DNA from: an uncultured Oscillospiraceae bacterium
Lineage (GTDB): Bacteria > Bacillota > Clostridia > Oscillospirales > Oscillospiraceae
Length of the DNA: 13,291 bases
Assembly (NCBI GenBank): GCA_900757655.1
Contig: CAAEOT010000049.1
Span: forward strand, 1-13,291
Reading direction: 5' to 3'
The notes beneath the pieces were generated by a model. The model searched no databases and was not told the origin of the DNA. It saw only the letters and a program-made list of their open reading frames with translations. Below, piece after piece: positions 1 through 6,780 of this stretch; within the stretch, counting starts at the first letter, position 1; each line of letters begins with the position of its first letter. Position numbers and translations under genes: made by a program.

Positions 1-84
1 AAAAGCGCCCGACACAGGGTGGGCCGCCTGCTGCACGGAGCGGTCTCCGCGCTGTGTATGTGGGTTCTGGCGAACCTTCTTTGA
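1..84 (+). CDS. Possible 3' end of an unidentified protein (partial)
   Basis: Frame 1 is open from the window edge to a TGA at 82-84, giving about 27 residues that end in a hydrophobic stretch (AVSALCMWVLANLL). Most third codon positions are G or C, as in the real genes here, so this could be the C-terminus of a small membrane protein convergent with the transporter gene that ends at 87. The fragment is too short to assign to a family, and an open frame of 27 codons can occur by chance. It is reported only as a possibility. Confidence 0.3.
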   Translation, partial: KSARHRVGRLLHGAVSALCMWVLANLL

Positions 85-86
85 GC

Positions 87-671
87 TCACACGCCGGCAA
101 ACGAGAACACGATGCCGACGACGGCGGACGCCGCAATGTACACGATTGGGTGCAGCTTTTTCGTCGGCTTGACGACATTCGTCAGCACCCAGATGACGGC
201 TGCGAGCAGCAGCCCCTTCCAGAAAAACAGATCCGTGAACCGGCCGCTGGCCTGATAGGCACTCTCCTGAATGAGAGAAATGCGCACGACGGAAAAACCC
301 GCCGCCGCGATCAGCGCAGCGGATGCCGGACGCAGCCCATAAAACGCATGGTCGACAAATCGGTTTTCCCGGAACCGTTTCAGGCAGGACGCGATGATAA
401 GGATGCAGATGACCGCCGGCGTGACGAGGCCGAGCGTCGCGACGAGCGCACCGGGAACGCCGCCCGTGATGTAGCCCACATACGTCGCCGTGTTGACGCC
501 GATGGGACCGGGCGTGGACTCCGACACCGCAACCATGTCCGCGATCTGCTGATAGGTGAACCAGCCCGTGCGGTCGGACATGTCATAAATAAACGGGAGT
601 GTGGCGAGCCCGCCGCCGACAGAAAAGAGACCGGTCTTGAAAAACTCCCAGAACAGGCGCAGATAGATCAT
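87..671 (-). CDS. Chromate transporter family (CHR) protein, second subunit
   Basis: A 194-residue integral membrane protein of the short-chain CHR (chromate ion transporter) family, which works as a pair of half-size proteins. The N-terminal half carries the family signatures SVGGGLATLPF (about residues 17-27) and PGPIGVNTATYVGY (about 55-68), followed by several hydrophobic segments to the C-terminus. The ATG overlaps the stop of the upstream paralogue in an ATGA arrangement (668-671), so the two are translationally coupled and probably form a heterodimer. Characterised family members export chromate. In gut-type Clostridia the physiological anion is unknown, so 'chromate' is a family name here, not a demonstrated substrate. 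No terminator is obvious downstream; a short GGTTC/GAACC hairpin lies at 62-76. Confidence 0.9.
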   Translation of the reverse strand: MIYLRLFWEFFKTGLFSVGGGLATLPFIYDMSDRTGWFTYQQIADMVAVSESTPGPIGVNTATYVGYITGGVPGALVATLGLVTPAVICILIIASCLKRFRENRFVDHAFYGLRPASAALIAAAGFSVVRISLIQESAYQASGRFTDLFFWKGLLLAAVIWVLTNVVKPTKKLHPIVYIAASAVVGIVFSFAGV

Positions 672-1222
672 GCCTTACGCGCCTCCAGTTCCTTGATGAC
701 GATGCCGGCGAGCGCGGCCGCGAGCACATACAGCACCGGCGAGACATTCAGAAACACGCTGCCCGCGAACACGAGCAGGAAGATCAGAAACGTCTTCCAG
801 TCCACGACGGATTTTTTCCACAGCTTCACGACGGCGTTGAGGATGAGCACGCACACGCACACACGGATACCAGCGAACGCGTTCTGCACAGCGGGCAGAT
901 GCGCAAAGTTCTGAATAAAGGCCGCGATGATCATGATGATCACGAGCGACGGGAACACGACGCCCAGCGTGGCAAAGATGCCGCCCCAGACGCCCGCCTG
1001 CTTCTGCCCAACGAACGTGGCGGTGTTGACCGCGATGACGCCCGGTGTGCACTGGCCGATGGCGTACCAGTCCATGACCTCTTCCTCCGTGGCCCAGCGG
1101 CGCTTTTCCACGACCTCGCGCTGCAGCGCGGGCAGCATGGCATAGCCGCCGCCGAACGTCGTCACGCCGACGACGGCGAACGCGCCGAAGAGGCCGAAGA
1201 GCTGCTTGATTTTCTCTTTCAT
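668..1222 (-). CDS. Chromate transporter family (CHR) protein, first subunit
   Basis: A 184-residue membrane protein, paralogous to the next gene in the operon. It has the CHR signatures TTFGGGYAMLP (about residues 21-31) and CTPGVIAVNTATFVG (about 58-72), then hydrophobic helices and a basic/acidic C-terminal tail. Half-size CHR proteins act in pairs, and this gene overlaps its partner by 4 bases. The ATG at 1220-1222 is preceded by GAGGG at suitable spacing. That Shine-Dalgarno sequence directly abuts the U-tract of a strong intrinsic terminator (1233-1272), so the pair lacks room for an ordinary promoter of its own and may depend on readthrough from the phosphohexomutase operon. The transported anion cannot be told from sequence. 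Confidence 0.9.
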   Translation of the reverse strand: MKEKIKQLFGLFGAFAVVGVTTFGGGYAMLPALQREVVEKRRWATEEEVMDWYAIGQCTPGVIAVNTATFVGQKQAGVWGGIFATLGVVFPSLVIIMIIAAFIQNFAHLPAVQNAFAGIRVCVCVLILNAVVKLWKKSVVDWKTFLIFLLVFAGSVFLNVSPVLYVLAAALAGIVIKELEARKA

Positions 1223-1232
1223 AGCGATCCCT

Positions 1233-1272
1233 CAAAAATCCGGCCCTCCGGCGAAAGCTGCCGGAGGGCCGG
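1233..1272 (-). terminator. Intrinsic terminator after the phosphohexomutase gene
   Basis: A perfect 13-bp GC-rich stem (1240-1252 pairing with 1260-1272) has a 7-base loop and is followed, in minus-strand reading, by ATTTTTG. It lies 16 bases past the phosphohexomutase stop codon. The end of the U-tract touches the GAGGG ribosome-binding site of the transporter gene that starts at 1222. Confidence 0.9.
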
Positions 1273-1288
1273 GGCATGTGGTTTCGAT

Positions 1289-3019
1289 TCAGCCGCGCAG
1301 CGTCTCGGCGAACTGCGCATAGCGCTGCACACGCTCGTCGCACTCGGAGCGCGTCGCGCCGACGCCAAGGATGTACACCTTGATCTTCGGCTCCGTGCCG
1401 GACGGGCGGACGATGAACGAGCAGCCATCGTCCAGCTCAAAGTACAGCACGTTCGAGCCGGAGATGGGCGTTTTGTCCATCTTGCCGAGGCCCATGACGT
1501 ACACCGAGCCGTCCTGATAGTCGCGCATGCGCACGACCTTCGTGCCCGCAATCTCCTGCAGCGGCTCGCGGCGCAGCTGCGCCATGAGCGCGCGCATCTT
1601 CTCCAGACCGTCGAGGCCCGGCATGACAAGGTTGAGCGTGCGCTCCCCGTAGAAGCCGTACTTTTCATACAGCGCGTCGAGCGCCTGCGCGAGCGTCATG
1701 CCCTGCTCGAAGTAGTACGCCGCCATCTCCGTGATCATCACGCAGGCGGTCACGGCGTCCTTGTCGCGGACATAGTCACCCATCATGTAGCCGTAGCTCT
1801 CCTCGAAGGCGAGCACGTACTGATACGAGCCGTCGCGCTGGTACTCGGCCAGCTTCTCAGCCATGAATTTGAAGCCCGTGAACGTCTCGTCAAAGTGGAT
1901 GTCGTTCACATCGCAGATGCGGCGCACCATTTTGGACGTGACGATCGTCGAGATCGCGGCCGCGTTTTCCGGCAGCGTGCCCTTGCGGCGGCGCGCCGTG
2001 ATGATATAGTCGAGCAGCAGCACGCCCATCTGGTTGCCGGTGATGGTGTGGTACTCCCCGTCCGCACCGCGGACCATGACGCCAACGCGGTCGGAGTCCG
2101 GGTCTGTGCCGAGGATAAGGTCGCTGCCGACCTCCTTGGCGAGGTCAACGGCCAGATAGAAGCCCTCCGGATTTTCCGGGTTCGGGCTCTTGACGGTCGG
2201 GAATGTGCCGTCGAGCACCATCTGCTCTTTGACGGGGATGACCTGCGTCATGCCCAGACGGTGCAGCGCCTCGGGCACGAGGTGCCAGCCCGCGCCGTGA
2301 AACGGCGTGTAGACGATCTTGAACCGGTCTGCCACGCGGCGGACGACGTCCGTGTCGATCGGCTGGCGCAGGACGTTGGACAAAAACGCCTCGTCCGTCT
2401 CCGCGCCCATGAACTCCACAAGACCCTGATGCACCGCGTCGTCAAAGTCCATACGCTGAATATCATTGAAGATGTCCAGCCGCTCCATGTTCTTGGCGAT
2501 GGCGGAAGCGTGCTGCGGCGGGAGCTGCGCCCCGTCGGACCAGTAGACCTTGTAGCCGTTATACTCTTTCGGATTGTGGCTGGCCGTGATGTTCAGGCCG
2601 GCCGTGGTGCCGTAGTGCTTGACGGCGAACGACAGCTCCGGCGTCGGGCGCAGGGCGTCGAAAATGCGCACGTGGATGCCGTTGGCCGCCATGACGCCCG
2701 CCGCCTCGTGGGCAAAGCGCTCACTGTTGACGCGGCAGTCGAAGCAGATGGCGATGCCGCGCGCACACGCGCTCTCGCCCTCGGCCTTGATGACCTCCGC
2801 GAACGCCTGCGTGGCGTGGCGGATGACGTGAATGTTCATGCGGCGGCAGCCGAGCGCCATCTCGCCGCGCAGACCGGCTGTGCCGAACTCGAGCGGGGCG
2901 AAAAAGCGGCTCTCGATCTCTTTTTTGTCGTCGCGGATGGCGTTGAGCTCTTCCCACTCCGCATTGGAGAGCGCGGGACTATCGAGCCAGCGCTGGTATT
3001 CTTCCATATAATTACGCAT
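1289..3019 (-). CDS. Phosphoglucomutase/phosphomannomutase (alpha-D-phosphohexomutase)
   Basis: A 576-residue cytosolic enzyme of the phosphohexomutase superfamily that interconverts hexose 1- and 6-phosphates through a phosphoserine intermediate. All four active-site elements are present: the catalytic loop TASHNP with Ser147, the Mg-binding loop DPDSDR (306-311), the sugar-recognition loop EESYG (406-410) and the phosphate-binding loop RPSGTEPK (538-545). The length and the N-terminal EFGTAGLRG segment fit the long PgcA/PGM2-type branch, which supplies glucose-1-phosphate for UDP-glucose and glycolipid or cell-wall precursors. The glucose/mannose preference cannot be read from sequence. The ATG at 3019 has AAGGAG upstream, and the gene overlaps the preceding small gene by 8 bases. 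It is the last gene of the murA operon before a strong terminator. Confidence 0.95.
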   Translation of the reverse strand: MRNYMEEYQRWLDSPALSNAEWEELNAIRDDKKEIESRFFAPLEFGTAGLRGEMALGCRRMNIHVIRHATQAFAEVIKAEGESACARGIAICFDCRVNSERFAHEAAGVMAANGIHVRIFDALRPTPELSFAVKHYGTTAGLNITASHNPKEYNGYKVYWSDGAQLPPQHASAIAKNMERLDIFNDIQRMDFDDAVHQGLVEFMGAETDEAFLSNVLRQPIDTDVVRRVADRFKIVYTPFHGAGWHLVPEALHRLGMTQVIPVKEQMVLDGTFPTVKSPNPENPEGFYLAVDLAKEVGSDLILGTDPDSDRVGVMVRGADGEYHTITGNQMGVLLLDYIITARRRKGTLPENAAAISTIVTSKMVRRICDVNDIHFDETFTGFKFMAEKLAEYQRDGSYQYVLAFEESYGYMMGDYVRDKDAVTACVMITEMAAYYFEQGMTLAQALDALYEKYGFYGERTLNLVMPGLDGLEKMRALMAQLRREPLQEIAGTKVVRMRDYQDGSVYVMGLGKMDKTPISGSNVLYFELDDGCSFIVRPSGTEPKIKVYILGVGATRSECDERVQRYAQFAETLRG

Positions 3020-3347
3020 TGTCGTCTCCTTCCGTCAGCGCCTCAGCGCAGCCTGCCTGAAGTGCCTGCGCATCGGCAAGCAGCGTCTCAGGAACCAGAA
3101 TTTCCACTCCGTAACCGGACATACCTAACATGATCTTGCCAAACTGACCGTCCCCCGGATAATTCTTCAGGCAGGGGATGCCATAGGCCTCCAGCATATT
3201 GACCAGCAGCACGTCGTCCATATCCACGCCCGTGCACTTGGCCAGCATTGCCGGGGGCACCAATTCGCCGTCCGCATCGCGCGGCCAGCGCTTGAGCAAA
3301 TCGCCGGGAAGCGACCTGCCCCACTCTGCTTTCAGCTCTTGCGCCAT
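3012..3347 (-). CDS. Small DUF2007-like protein (putative signal-transducing protein family)
   Basis: A 111-residue soluble protein. The second half (about residues 45-96: VLLVNMLEAYGIPCLKNYPG, then GYGVEILVPETLLADAQAL) resembles the DUF2007 fold, in which a helix ending in a G-I-P turn is followed by beta strands and a V-P-E-x-L-x-x-A helix. Members are annotated as putative signal-transducing proteins, but no reaction is known. The N-terminal 40 residues, with KRWPRDADGELVPPAML, look like an extra segment, perhaps a small helical or hook-like region. The start has AGGAG a few bases upstream. The gene lies 15 bases after rlmH and overlaps the phosphohexomutase start by 8 bases, so it is certainly co-translated. 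Its function is not established. Confidence 0.75.
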   Translation of the reverse strand: MAQELKAEWGRSLPGDLLKRWPRDADGELVPPAMLAKCTGVDMDDVLLVNMLEAYGIPCLKNYPGDGQFGKIMLGMSGYGVEILVPETLLADAQALQAGCAEALTEGDDNA

Positions 3348-3362
3348 GTTGTTTCTCCTGTT

Positions 3363-3845
3363 TCATTTATGATATTGCGTGCCCGCGTTGATCGTGCACG
3401 CGCGGTAGATCTGCTCGGCGAGCATGATGCGCGCCAGATGGTGTGGGAACGTCATCGGCGACATGCTCAGCCGCAGCGACGCCTCGCGCTTGATGCCCTC
3501 GTCGAGGCCGAACGACCCGCCGACGAGAAAGCACACCTTCGACGTGCCGCCCGCAGCGTAACCGGCGAGCTGCTGCGCGAGCGCCTCGCTCGAGAGGAGC
3601 CTGCCCTCGACGCACATGGCCACCACGGCCGCCCCCTTCGGGATGCGCGCGCGGATGGCCTGCGCCTCTTTTTCCAGCGCGGCGTGGATCTCTTTCGGCG
3701 ACGGGCGCTCCGGCAGACGCTGCTCCGGCAGCTCCACCAGTTCAAACCGGCAATAGGCACCCAGCCGCTTGGCATATTCCGCGAACGCGGAGATATAATA
3801 GGTCTCGCGCATCTTTCCGACGCAGACGAGGGTTATCGACAGCAT
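3363..3845 (-). CDS. rlmH: 23S rRNA (pseudouridine1915-N3)-methyltransferase RlmH
   Basis: A 160-residue SPOUT-class methyltransferase that N3-methylates pseudouridine 1915 in helix 69 of 23S rRNA, on assembled 70S ribosomes, using S-adenosylmethionine. The protein begins MLSITLVCVGK and ends with the family's knot and C-terminal signature: FLVGGSFGLDEG, then LSMSPMTFPHHLARIMLAEQIYRA and the terminal YHK. A GTG codon lies two codons upstream (3851), but the AAAGG ribosome-binding site is correctly spaced only for the ATG at 3845, and this start gives the family's usual length. The gene overlaps the end of the upstream WalJ-like gene by 13 bases. The 3' terminus contains a sequence like the staphylococcal SCC attachment site (see findings). 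Confidence 0.97.
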   Translation of the reverse strand: MLSITLVCVGKMRETYYISAFAEYAKRLGAYCRFELVELPEQRLPERPSPKEIHAALEKEAQAIRARIPKGAAVVAMCVEGRLLSSEALAQQLAGYAAGGTSKVCFLVGGSFGLDEGIKREASLRLSMSPMTFPHHLARIMLAEQIYRACTINAGTQYHK

Positions 3846-4636
3846 ACGCACGCCTTTCCCGCCGTGAGCGCGAGCGTCGTCTCCGCCGGGGCGGTATACA
3901 GCTCCGGCTGCGTGCCGGGCTGAAAGCCCGCCGCCGCGAGCGCGAGCGAAACGGCCTCGAGCGCGGCGCGGGGCGTGTTGTTCTCCCGGCTGAGATGGCC
4001 GAGGATGAGCTGCTGCGCCCCGTTTTCCGCGAGGTATACCGCCAGCGCCCCGGCGCTTTCATTGGACAGATGGCCGTGATCGGACGCGATCCGGCGCTTG
4101 AGATAGATCGGGTAAGGCCCGGTGCGCAGCAGCTCCGGGTCGTGGTTTGCCTCGATGACGGCGCAGTCCACGCCGCACAGCGCCGCGCGCACGGCATCCG
4201 TCACGGTGCCGAGGTCGGTGCAGAAGCCAAAGCGCGCCGACCCGTCGAGCCGGTAGCCGCAACTACCGGCCGCGTCATGCGGCGTGGGAAACGCCGTCAC
4301 GCACACATCACCGCGACGAAAAGCCTCACCCGGTGTGATCTCATGCAGACAGTCCGCCCGTTCCGGCAGCAGCCTGCGCAGCGCGGCGCACACCGCCGGC
4401 AGCGCATACACCGCCACGGGATCCCGGCGCAGCAGGACGGTCAGGCCCTTGACATGGTCGGAGTGTTCGTGCGTCACGAGCACGCCCGCGAGGTCGGCCA
4501 TCGCAACATCCTGCACGGTGAGCCCCGCGCGGATGCGCCGCGCGGAGATGCCGGCATCGATCAGAATATGTGTCTCGCCGTCGGACACGAGGGCGCAGTT
4601 GCCGCTCGACCCGCTGGCAAACAGTGCAATGTTCAT
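3833..4636 (-). CDS. WalJ/YycJ-family metallo-beta-lactamase-fold hydrolase
   Basis: A 267-residue metallo-beta-lactamase-fold protein of the YycJ/WalJ type. The N-terminus MNIALFASGSSGN is characteristic of the family; the metal-binding HEHSDH sits at residues 56-61, and later motifs include TPHDAAGS, CTDLG, a conserved ANHD and GHLSRENNT. In Bacilli the gene belongs to the walRK cell-wall regulon, and family members have been proposed to coordinate wall synthesis and division or to act as nucleases; the substrate is not settled. Here it sits between murA and rlmH, with no walRK genes in the window. The chosen ATG (4636) overlaps the murA stop as ATGA; an upstream in-frame start at 4657 would lie inside murA and add seven non-conserved residues. 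Confidence 0.93.
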   Translation of the reverse strand: MNIALFASGSSGNCALVSDGETHILIDAGISARRIRAGLTVQDVAMADLAGVLVTHEHSDHVKGLTVLLRRDPVAVYALPAVCAALRRLLPERADCLHEITPGEAFRRGDVCVTAFPTPHDAAGSCGYRLDGSARFGFCTDLGTVTDAVRAALCGVDCAVIEANHDPELLRTGPYPIYLKRRIASDHGHLSNESAGALAVYLAENGAQQLILGHLSRENNTPRAALEAVSLALAAAGFQPGTQPELYTAPAETTLALTAGKACVCCR

Positions 4637-5928
4637 TCGGCCGCGGCCGCCGCGCACTGCTCGGCCCCGTCGCGCTCGAGCACGATGTCGGCCCCGATGC
4701 TGCGCAGCTTGCCGACGAAGTTTTCATAGCCGCGCTCGATAAAGCGGATGTCCGTGACCACGGTCTCCCCCGCGGCGCACAGGCCCGCAATGACCACGGC
4801 GGCGCCGGCGCGCAGGTCGCACGCCTTGACTTCCGCACCGTGCAGGCCCTCCACGCCGTTGATGATGGCAGTGCAACCGTCCACCTGCGCGTCCGCGCCC
4901 ATGCGGCTGAGCTCCTGAATGTACTTGTAGCGATTATCATACACGCCCTCGGTCACAACGCTCGTGCCGTCGGCCAGACACAGCGCCACGCTGATCTGCG
5001 GCTGCATATCCGTGGGGAAGCCGGGGTACGGCTGGGTCTTGACATTCGTGTGGCGCAGGCGGCCGTTGCTGCGCACGAGCACGCTGTCCCCGCCTTCGAC
5101 GACGGTGACACCCATCTCGCGCAGCTTGGCGCTGATGCACTCCAGATGGCGCGGGATCACATTCGCGAGACGCACTTCCCCGCCAGCAGCCGCGCAGGCC
5201 GTCATATATGTGCCCGCCTCGATCTGGTCGGGGATGACGCCATATGTGCCGCCGTGCAGACGCTCAACGCCCTGAATGCGGATGGAATCCGTGCCGGCGC
5301 CGCGGATGTCGGCACCCATGGAGTTGAGGAAGTTGGCAAGGTCAACGATGTGCGGCTCGCGCGCCGCGTTCTCGATCACGGTGCGGCCGCGCGCAAGCGT
5401 TGCCGCGATGATGATATTCATCGTCGCGCCGACCGAGACCTTATCCAGATATACCTTTGCCCCGTGCAGGCGGCCGTCCGGCGTATCGGCATAGACAAAG
5501 CCGTTTTTCACCTCGACGTTCGCGCCCATCGCGGTCATACCCTTGATGTGCTGGTCGATCGGCCGGACACCGAAATTGCAGCCGCCGGGCATGGTCGTCT
5601 TGGCCGAGCCGAAGCGGCCGAGCATCGAGCCGATGAAGTAGTACGACGCGCGGATCTTGCGCATCAGGTCATACGGCGGCTCGGTGAAGCGCACCTGGGT
5701 GCAGTCGATCTCGACGGCGGAGGGGCTGAGGTATTCCACCCGCGCGCCCAGCCCCTGCAGGATCTTCAGGAGCATATCCACGTCGCTGATCTGGGGCATA
5801 TTCTCGATCCGGCAGACACCGTCGACCATCAGCGCTGCCGGAATGATCGCCACGGCCGCGTTTTTCGCGCCGCTGATCTCGATCTCCCCGTGCAGGGGTC
5901 TGCCGCCATGTATTACATATCTATCCAA
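4633..5928 (-). CDS. murA: UDP-N-acetylglucosamine 1-carboxyvinyltransferase MurA
   Basis: The cytosolic enzyme for the first committed step of peptidoglycan synthesis: enolpyruvyl transfer from phosphoenolpyruvate to UDP-GlcNAc. It is 431 residues long from the chosen TTG start at 5928. This start gives MDRYVIHGG and puts the conserved lysine of SGAKNAA at position 22, as in E. coli MurA. It also places AGAGGTG (5938-5944) at a normal ribosome-binding distance. The alternative GTG at 5940 would lie inside that Shine-Dalgarno sequence. The catalytic loop MPGGCNFGVRPID retains the cysteine (Cys117 here), so the enzyme should be fosfomycin-sensitive rather than the Asp variant. The C-terminal RFIERGYEN segment is also typical. 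First gene of the operon; its stop overlaps the next start by 4 bases. Confidence 0.97.
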   Translation of the reverse strand: MDRYVIHGGRPLHGEIEISGAKNAAVAIIPAALMVDGVCRIENMPQISDVDMLLKILQGLGARVEYLSPSAVEIDCTQVRFTEPPYDLMRKIRASYYFIGSMLGRFGSAKTTMPGGCNFGVRPIDQHIKGMTAMGANVEVKNGFVYADTPDGRLHGAKVYLDKVSVGATMNIIIAATLARGRTVIENAAREPHIVDLANFLNSMGADIRGAGTDSIRIQGVERLHGGTYGVIPDQIEAGTYMTACAAAGGEVRLANVIPRHLECISAKLREMGVTVVEGGDSVLVRSNGRLRHTNVKTQPYPGFPTDMQPQISVALCLADGTSVVTEGVYDNRYKYIQELSRMGADAQVDGCTAIINGVEGLHGAEVKACDLRAGAAVVIAGLCAAGETVVTDIRFIERGYENFVGKLRSIGADIVLERDGAEQCAAAAAE

Positions 5929-5982
5929 ACTATTTGACACCTCTCATGCTGCGAAAGCAGAGTGCAGCTCCGCATCTGTGAC

Positions 5983-6014
5983 CGGGCGAATACGCTCCGT
6001 GCGTAGCTTGCCCG
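5983..6014 (-). other. Hairpin in the murA leader
   Basis: Two 5-bp stems, 5983-5987 with 6010-6014 and 5991-5995 with 6001-6005, are separated by a small internal loop and capped by 5 bases. This gives a stem-loop early in the predicted murA transcript (start near 6031). No U-tract follows it in the direction of transcription, so it is not a terminator. A second small stem (5949-5960, TTTC loop in the transcript) lies just before the Shine-Dalgarno sequence. A role in mRNA stability or control is only a guess. Confidence 0.35.
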
Positions 6015-6037
6015 ATTTTAGCGGAACCTAACGATGA

Positions 6038-6066
6038 ATTATAGCATGCTTTTCGCGGAAAAGCAA
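6038..6066 (-). promoter_or_regulatory. Promoter of the murA operon
   Basis: On the minus strand, a TTGCTT -35 box (6061-6066), a 17-base spacer and a consensus TATAAT -10 box (6038-6043) preceded by TGC (extended -10). The -35 box touches the stop codon of the NUDIX gene (6067-6069). Predicted transcription start near 6031 leaves a leader of about 100 bases before murA. No terminator separates the NUDIX gene from this promoter, so readthrough could add to expression. Confidence 0.75.
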
Positions 6067-6633
6067 TCACAACCCGCCACTTGCCGCCTCGCCGCGCTCG
6101 CGCGCGAGCAAAAGCTGTGTTTTCAGCAGGGCAACTGTCGTTTTTCCGTCGCAGAGTTCACCATCCAGCGCCATTTGCACCAATTCTTCCAGCGGGTGCC
6201 GCTCCACGTTCAGAAATTCACCGGGGTCGAGGTGCGCCGCGCCGCGGTGCAGGTCGCGCGCCAGATAAATGTGCAGCACCTCCTCCGAGTAGCCGGGCGA
6301 TGTAAAGTTCGCGCCCAGATATTGCAGCCGGCCCGCAGTCAGCCCCGTCTCCTCCGAGAGCTCGCGCGCCGCGGCCAGCTCCGGCGCCTCGCCCGGCTCG
6401 AGCTTGCCGGCCGGCACCTCAAGCAGCGTGCGCGAAAACGGATAGCGGTACTGCCGCACGCACCAGACCGTGCCGTCGGGCTCCAGCGGCAGGACCGTCA
6501 CGCCGCCCGGATGCTCCACGACCTCACGCTTGGCCGTGCTGCCGTCTGGCAGGCGTGCCTCGTCGAGCCGGACGTTGACGATCACGCCGTGGTAGCTCGT
6601 GAGTGTCTTGAGCTTTTCTTCGATCAGTTCCAT
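6067..6633 (-). CDS. NUDIX hydrolase, ADP-ribose pyrophosphatase type
   Basis: A 188-residue NUDIX enzyme. The complete box G-x5-E-x7-RELSEETGL occupies residues 76-98 with all catalytic acidic residues present. The preceding VWCVRQYRYPFSRTLLEVPAGKLE segment is the signature of the ADP-ribose pyrophosphatase (NudF-like) branch, which cleaves ADP-ribose to AMP and ribose 5-phosphate with Mg2+, removing a reactive glycating metabolite. Other NDP-sugars could be substrates. The ATG at 6633 is preceded by AAGGAG. It is divergent from the MecA-like gene and runs toward murA with only the murA promoter between them. Confidence 0.93.
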   Translation of the reverse strand: MELIEEKLKTLTSYHGVIVNVRLDEARLPDGSTAKREVVEHPGGVTVLPLEPDGTVWCVRQYRYPFSRTLLEVPAGKLEPGEAPELAAARELSEETGLTAGRLQYLGANFTSPGYSEEVLHIYLARDLHRGAAHLDPGEFLNVERHPLEELVQMALDGELCDGKTTVALLKTQLLLARERGEAASGGL

Positions 6634-6660
6634 GAAACATCCACTCCTTTTTCAAATGGC

Positions 6661-6669
6661 ATGATACCA
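6661..6669 (-). promoter_or_regulatory. Putative extended -10 promoter of the NUDIX gene
   Basis: Minus-strand TGG followed by TATCAT (6661-6666 is the -10 hexamer) forms an extended -10 element. The -35 region 17 bases upstream (TGGCAA) matches poorly. The predicted start near 6654 gives a leader of about 20 bases ending with AAGGAG before the ATG at 6633. Confidence 0.45.
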
Positions 6670-6723
6670 TATTCCTGCGCCGATTGCCATATATTTTGAG
6701 TAGCGAAACGCGGTCGCGGACGC

Positions 6724-6729
6724 TATACT
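6724..6729 (+). promoter_or_regulatory. Putative -10 box for the MecA-like gene
   Basis: TATACT lies at the right distance for a transcript starting near 6737, with the ribosome-binding site AAAGGGAGG at 6764-6772 and the ATG at 6781. I see no good -35 box at a normal spacing (TTGAGT is 22 bases away), so the site may need an activator or not be the true promoter. Confidence 0.35.
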
Positions 6730-6780
6730 GAATCTAACCGGGCATCTGTCCGGAAACCAACCCAAAGGGAGGCAATTTCC

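Noticed and set aside
54..914. A 286-codon open frame on the plus strand
   Set aside because: It is antisense to the two CHR transporter genes, whose membrane-protein motifs are clear.
87..1222. A heavy-metal resistance island
   Set aside because: Only the CHR pair is present, with no regulator, other resistance gene or mobile-element mark, and base composition matches the neighbours.
899..3133. A 744-codon open frame on the plus strand
   Set aside because: It is antisense to the phosphohexomutase gene, which has all four catalytic motifs. The product is His/Arg/Ala-rich with no recognisable domain, typical of antisense frames in GC-rich DNA.
3012..3390. An integrated SCC-like element at rlmH
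   Set aside because: The rlmH 3' end is intact and only 15 bases separate it from the next operon gene; no second copy of the site and no recombinase gene is visible.
4570..5937. A 455-codon open frame on the plus strand
   Set aside because: It is antisense to murA, with biased low-complexity composition and no family pattern.
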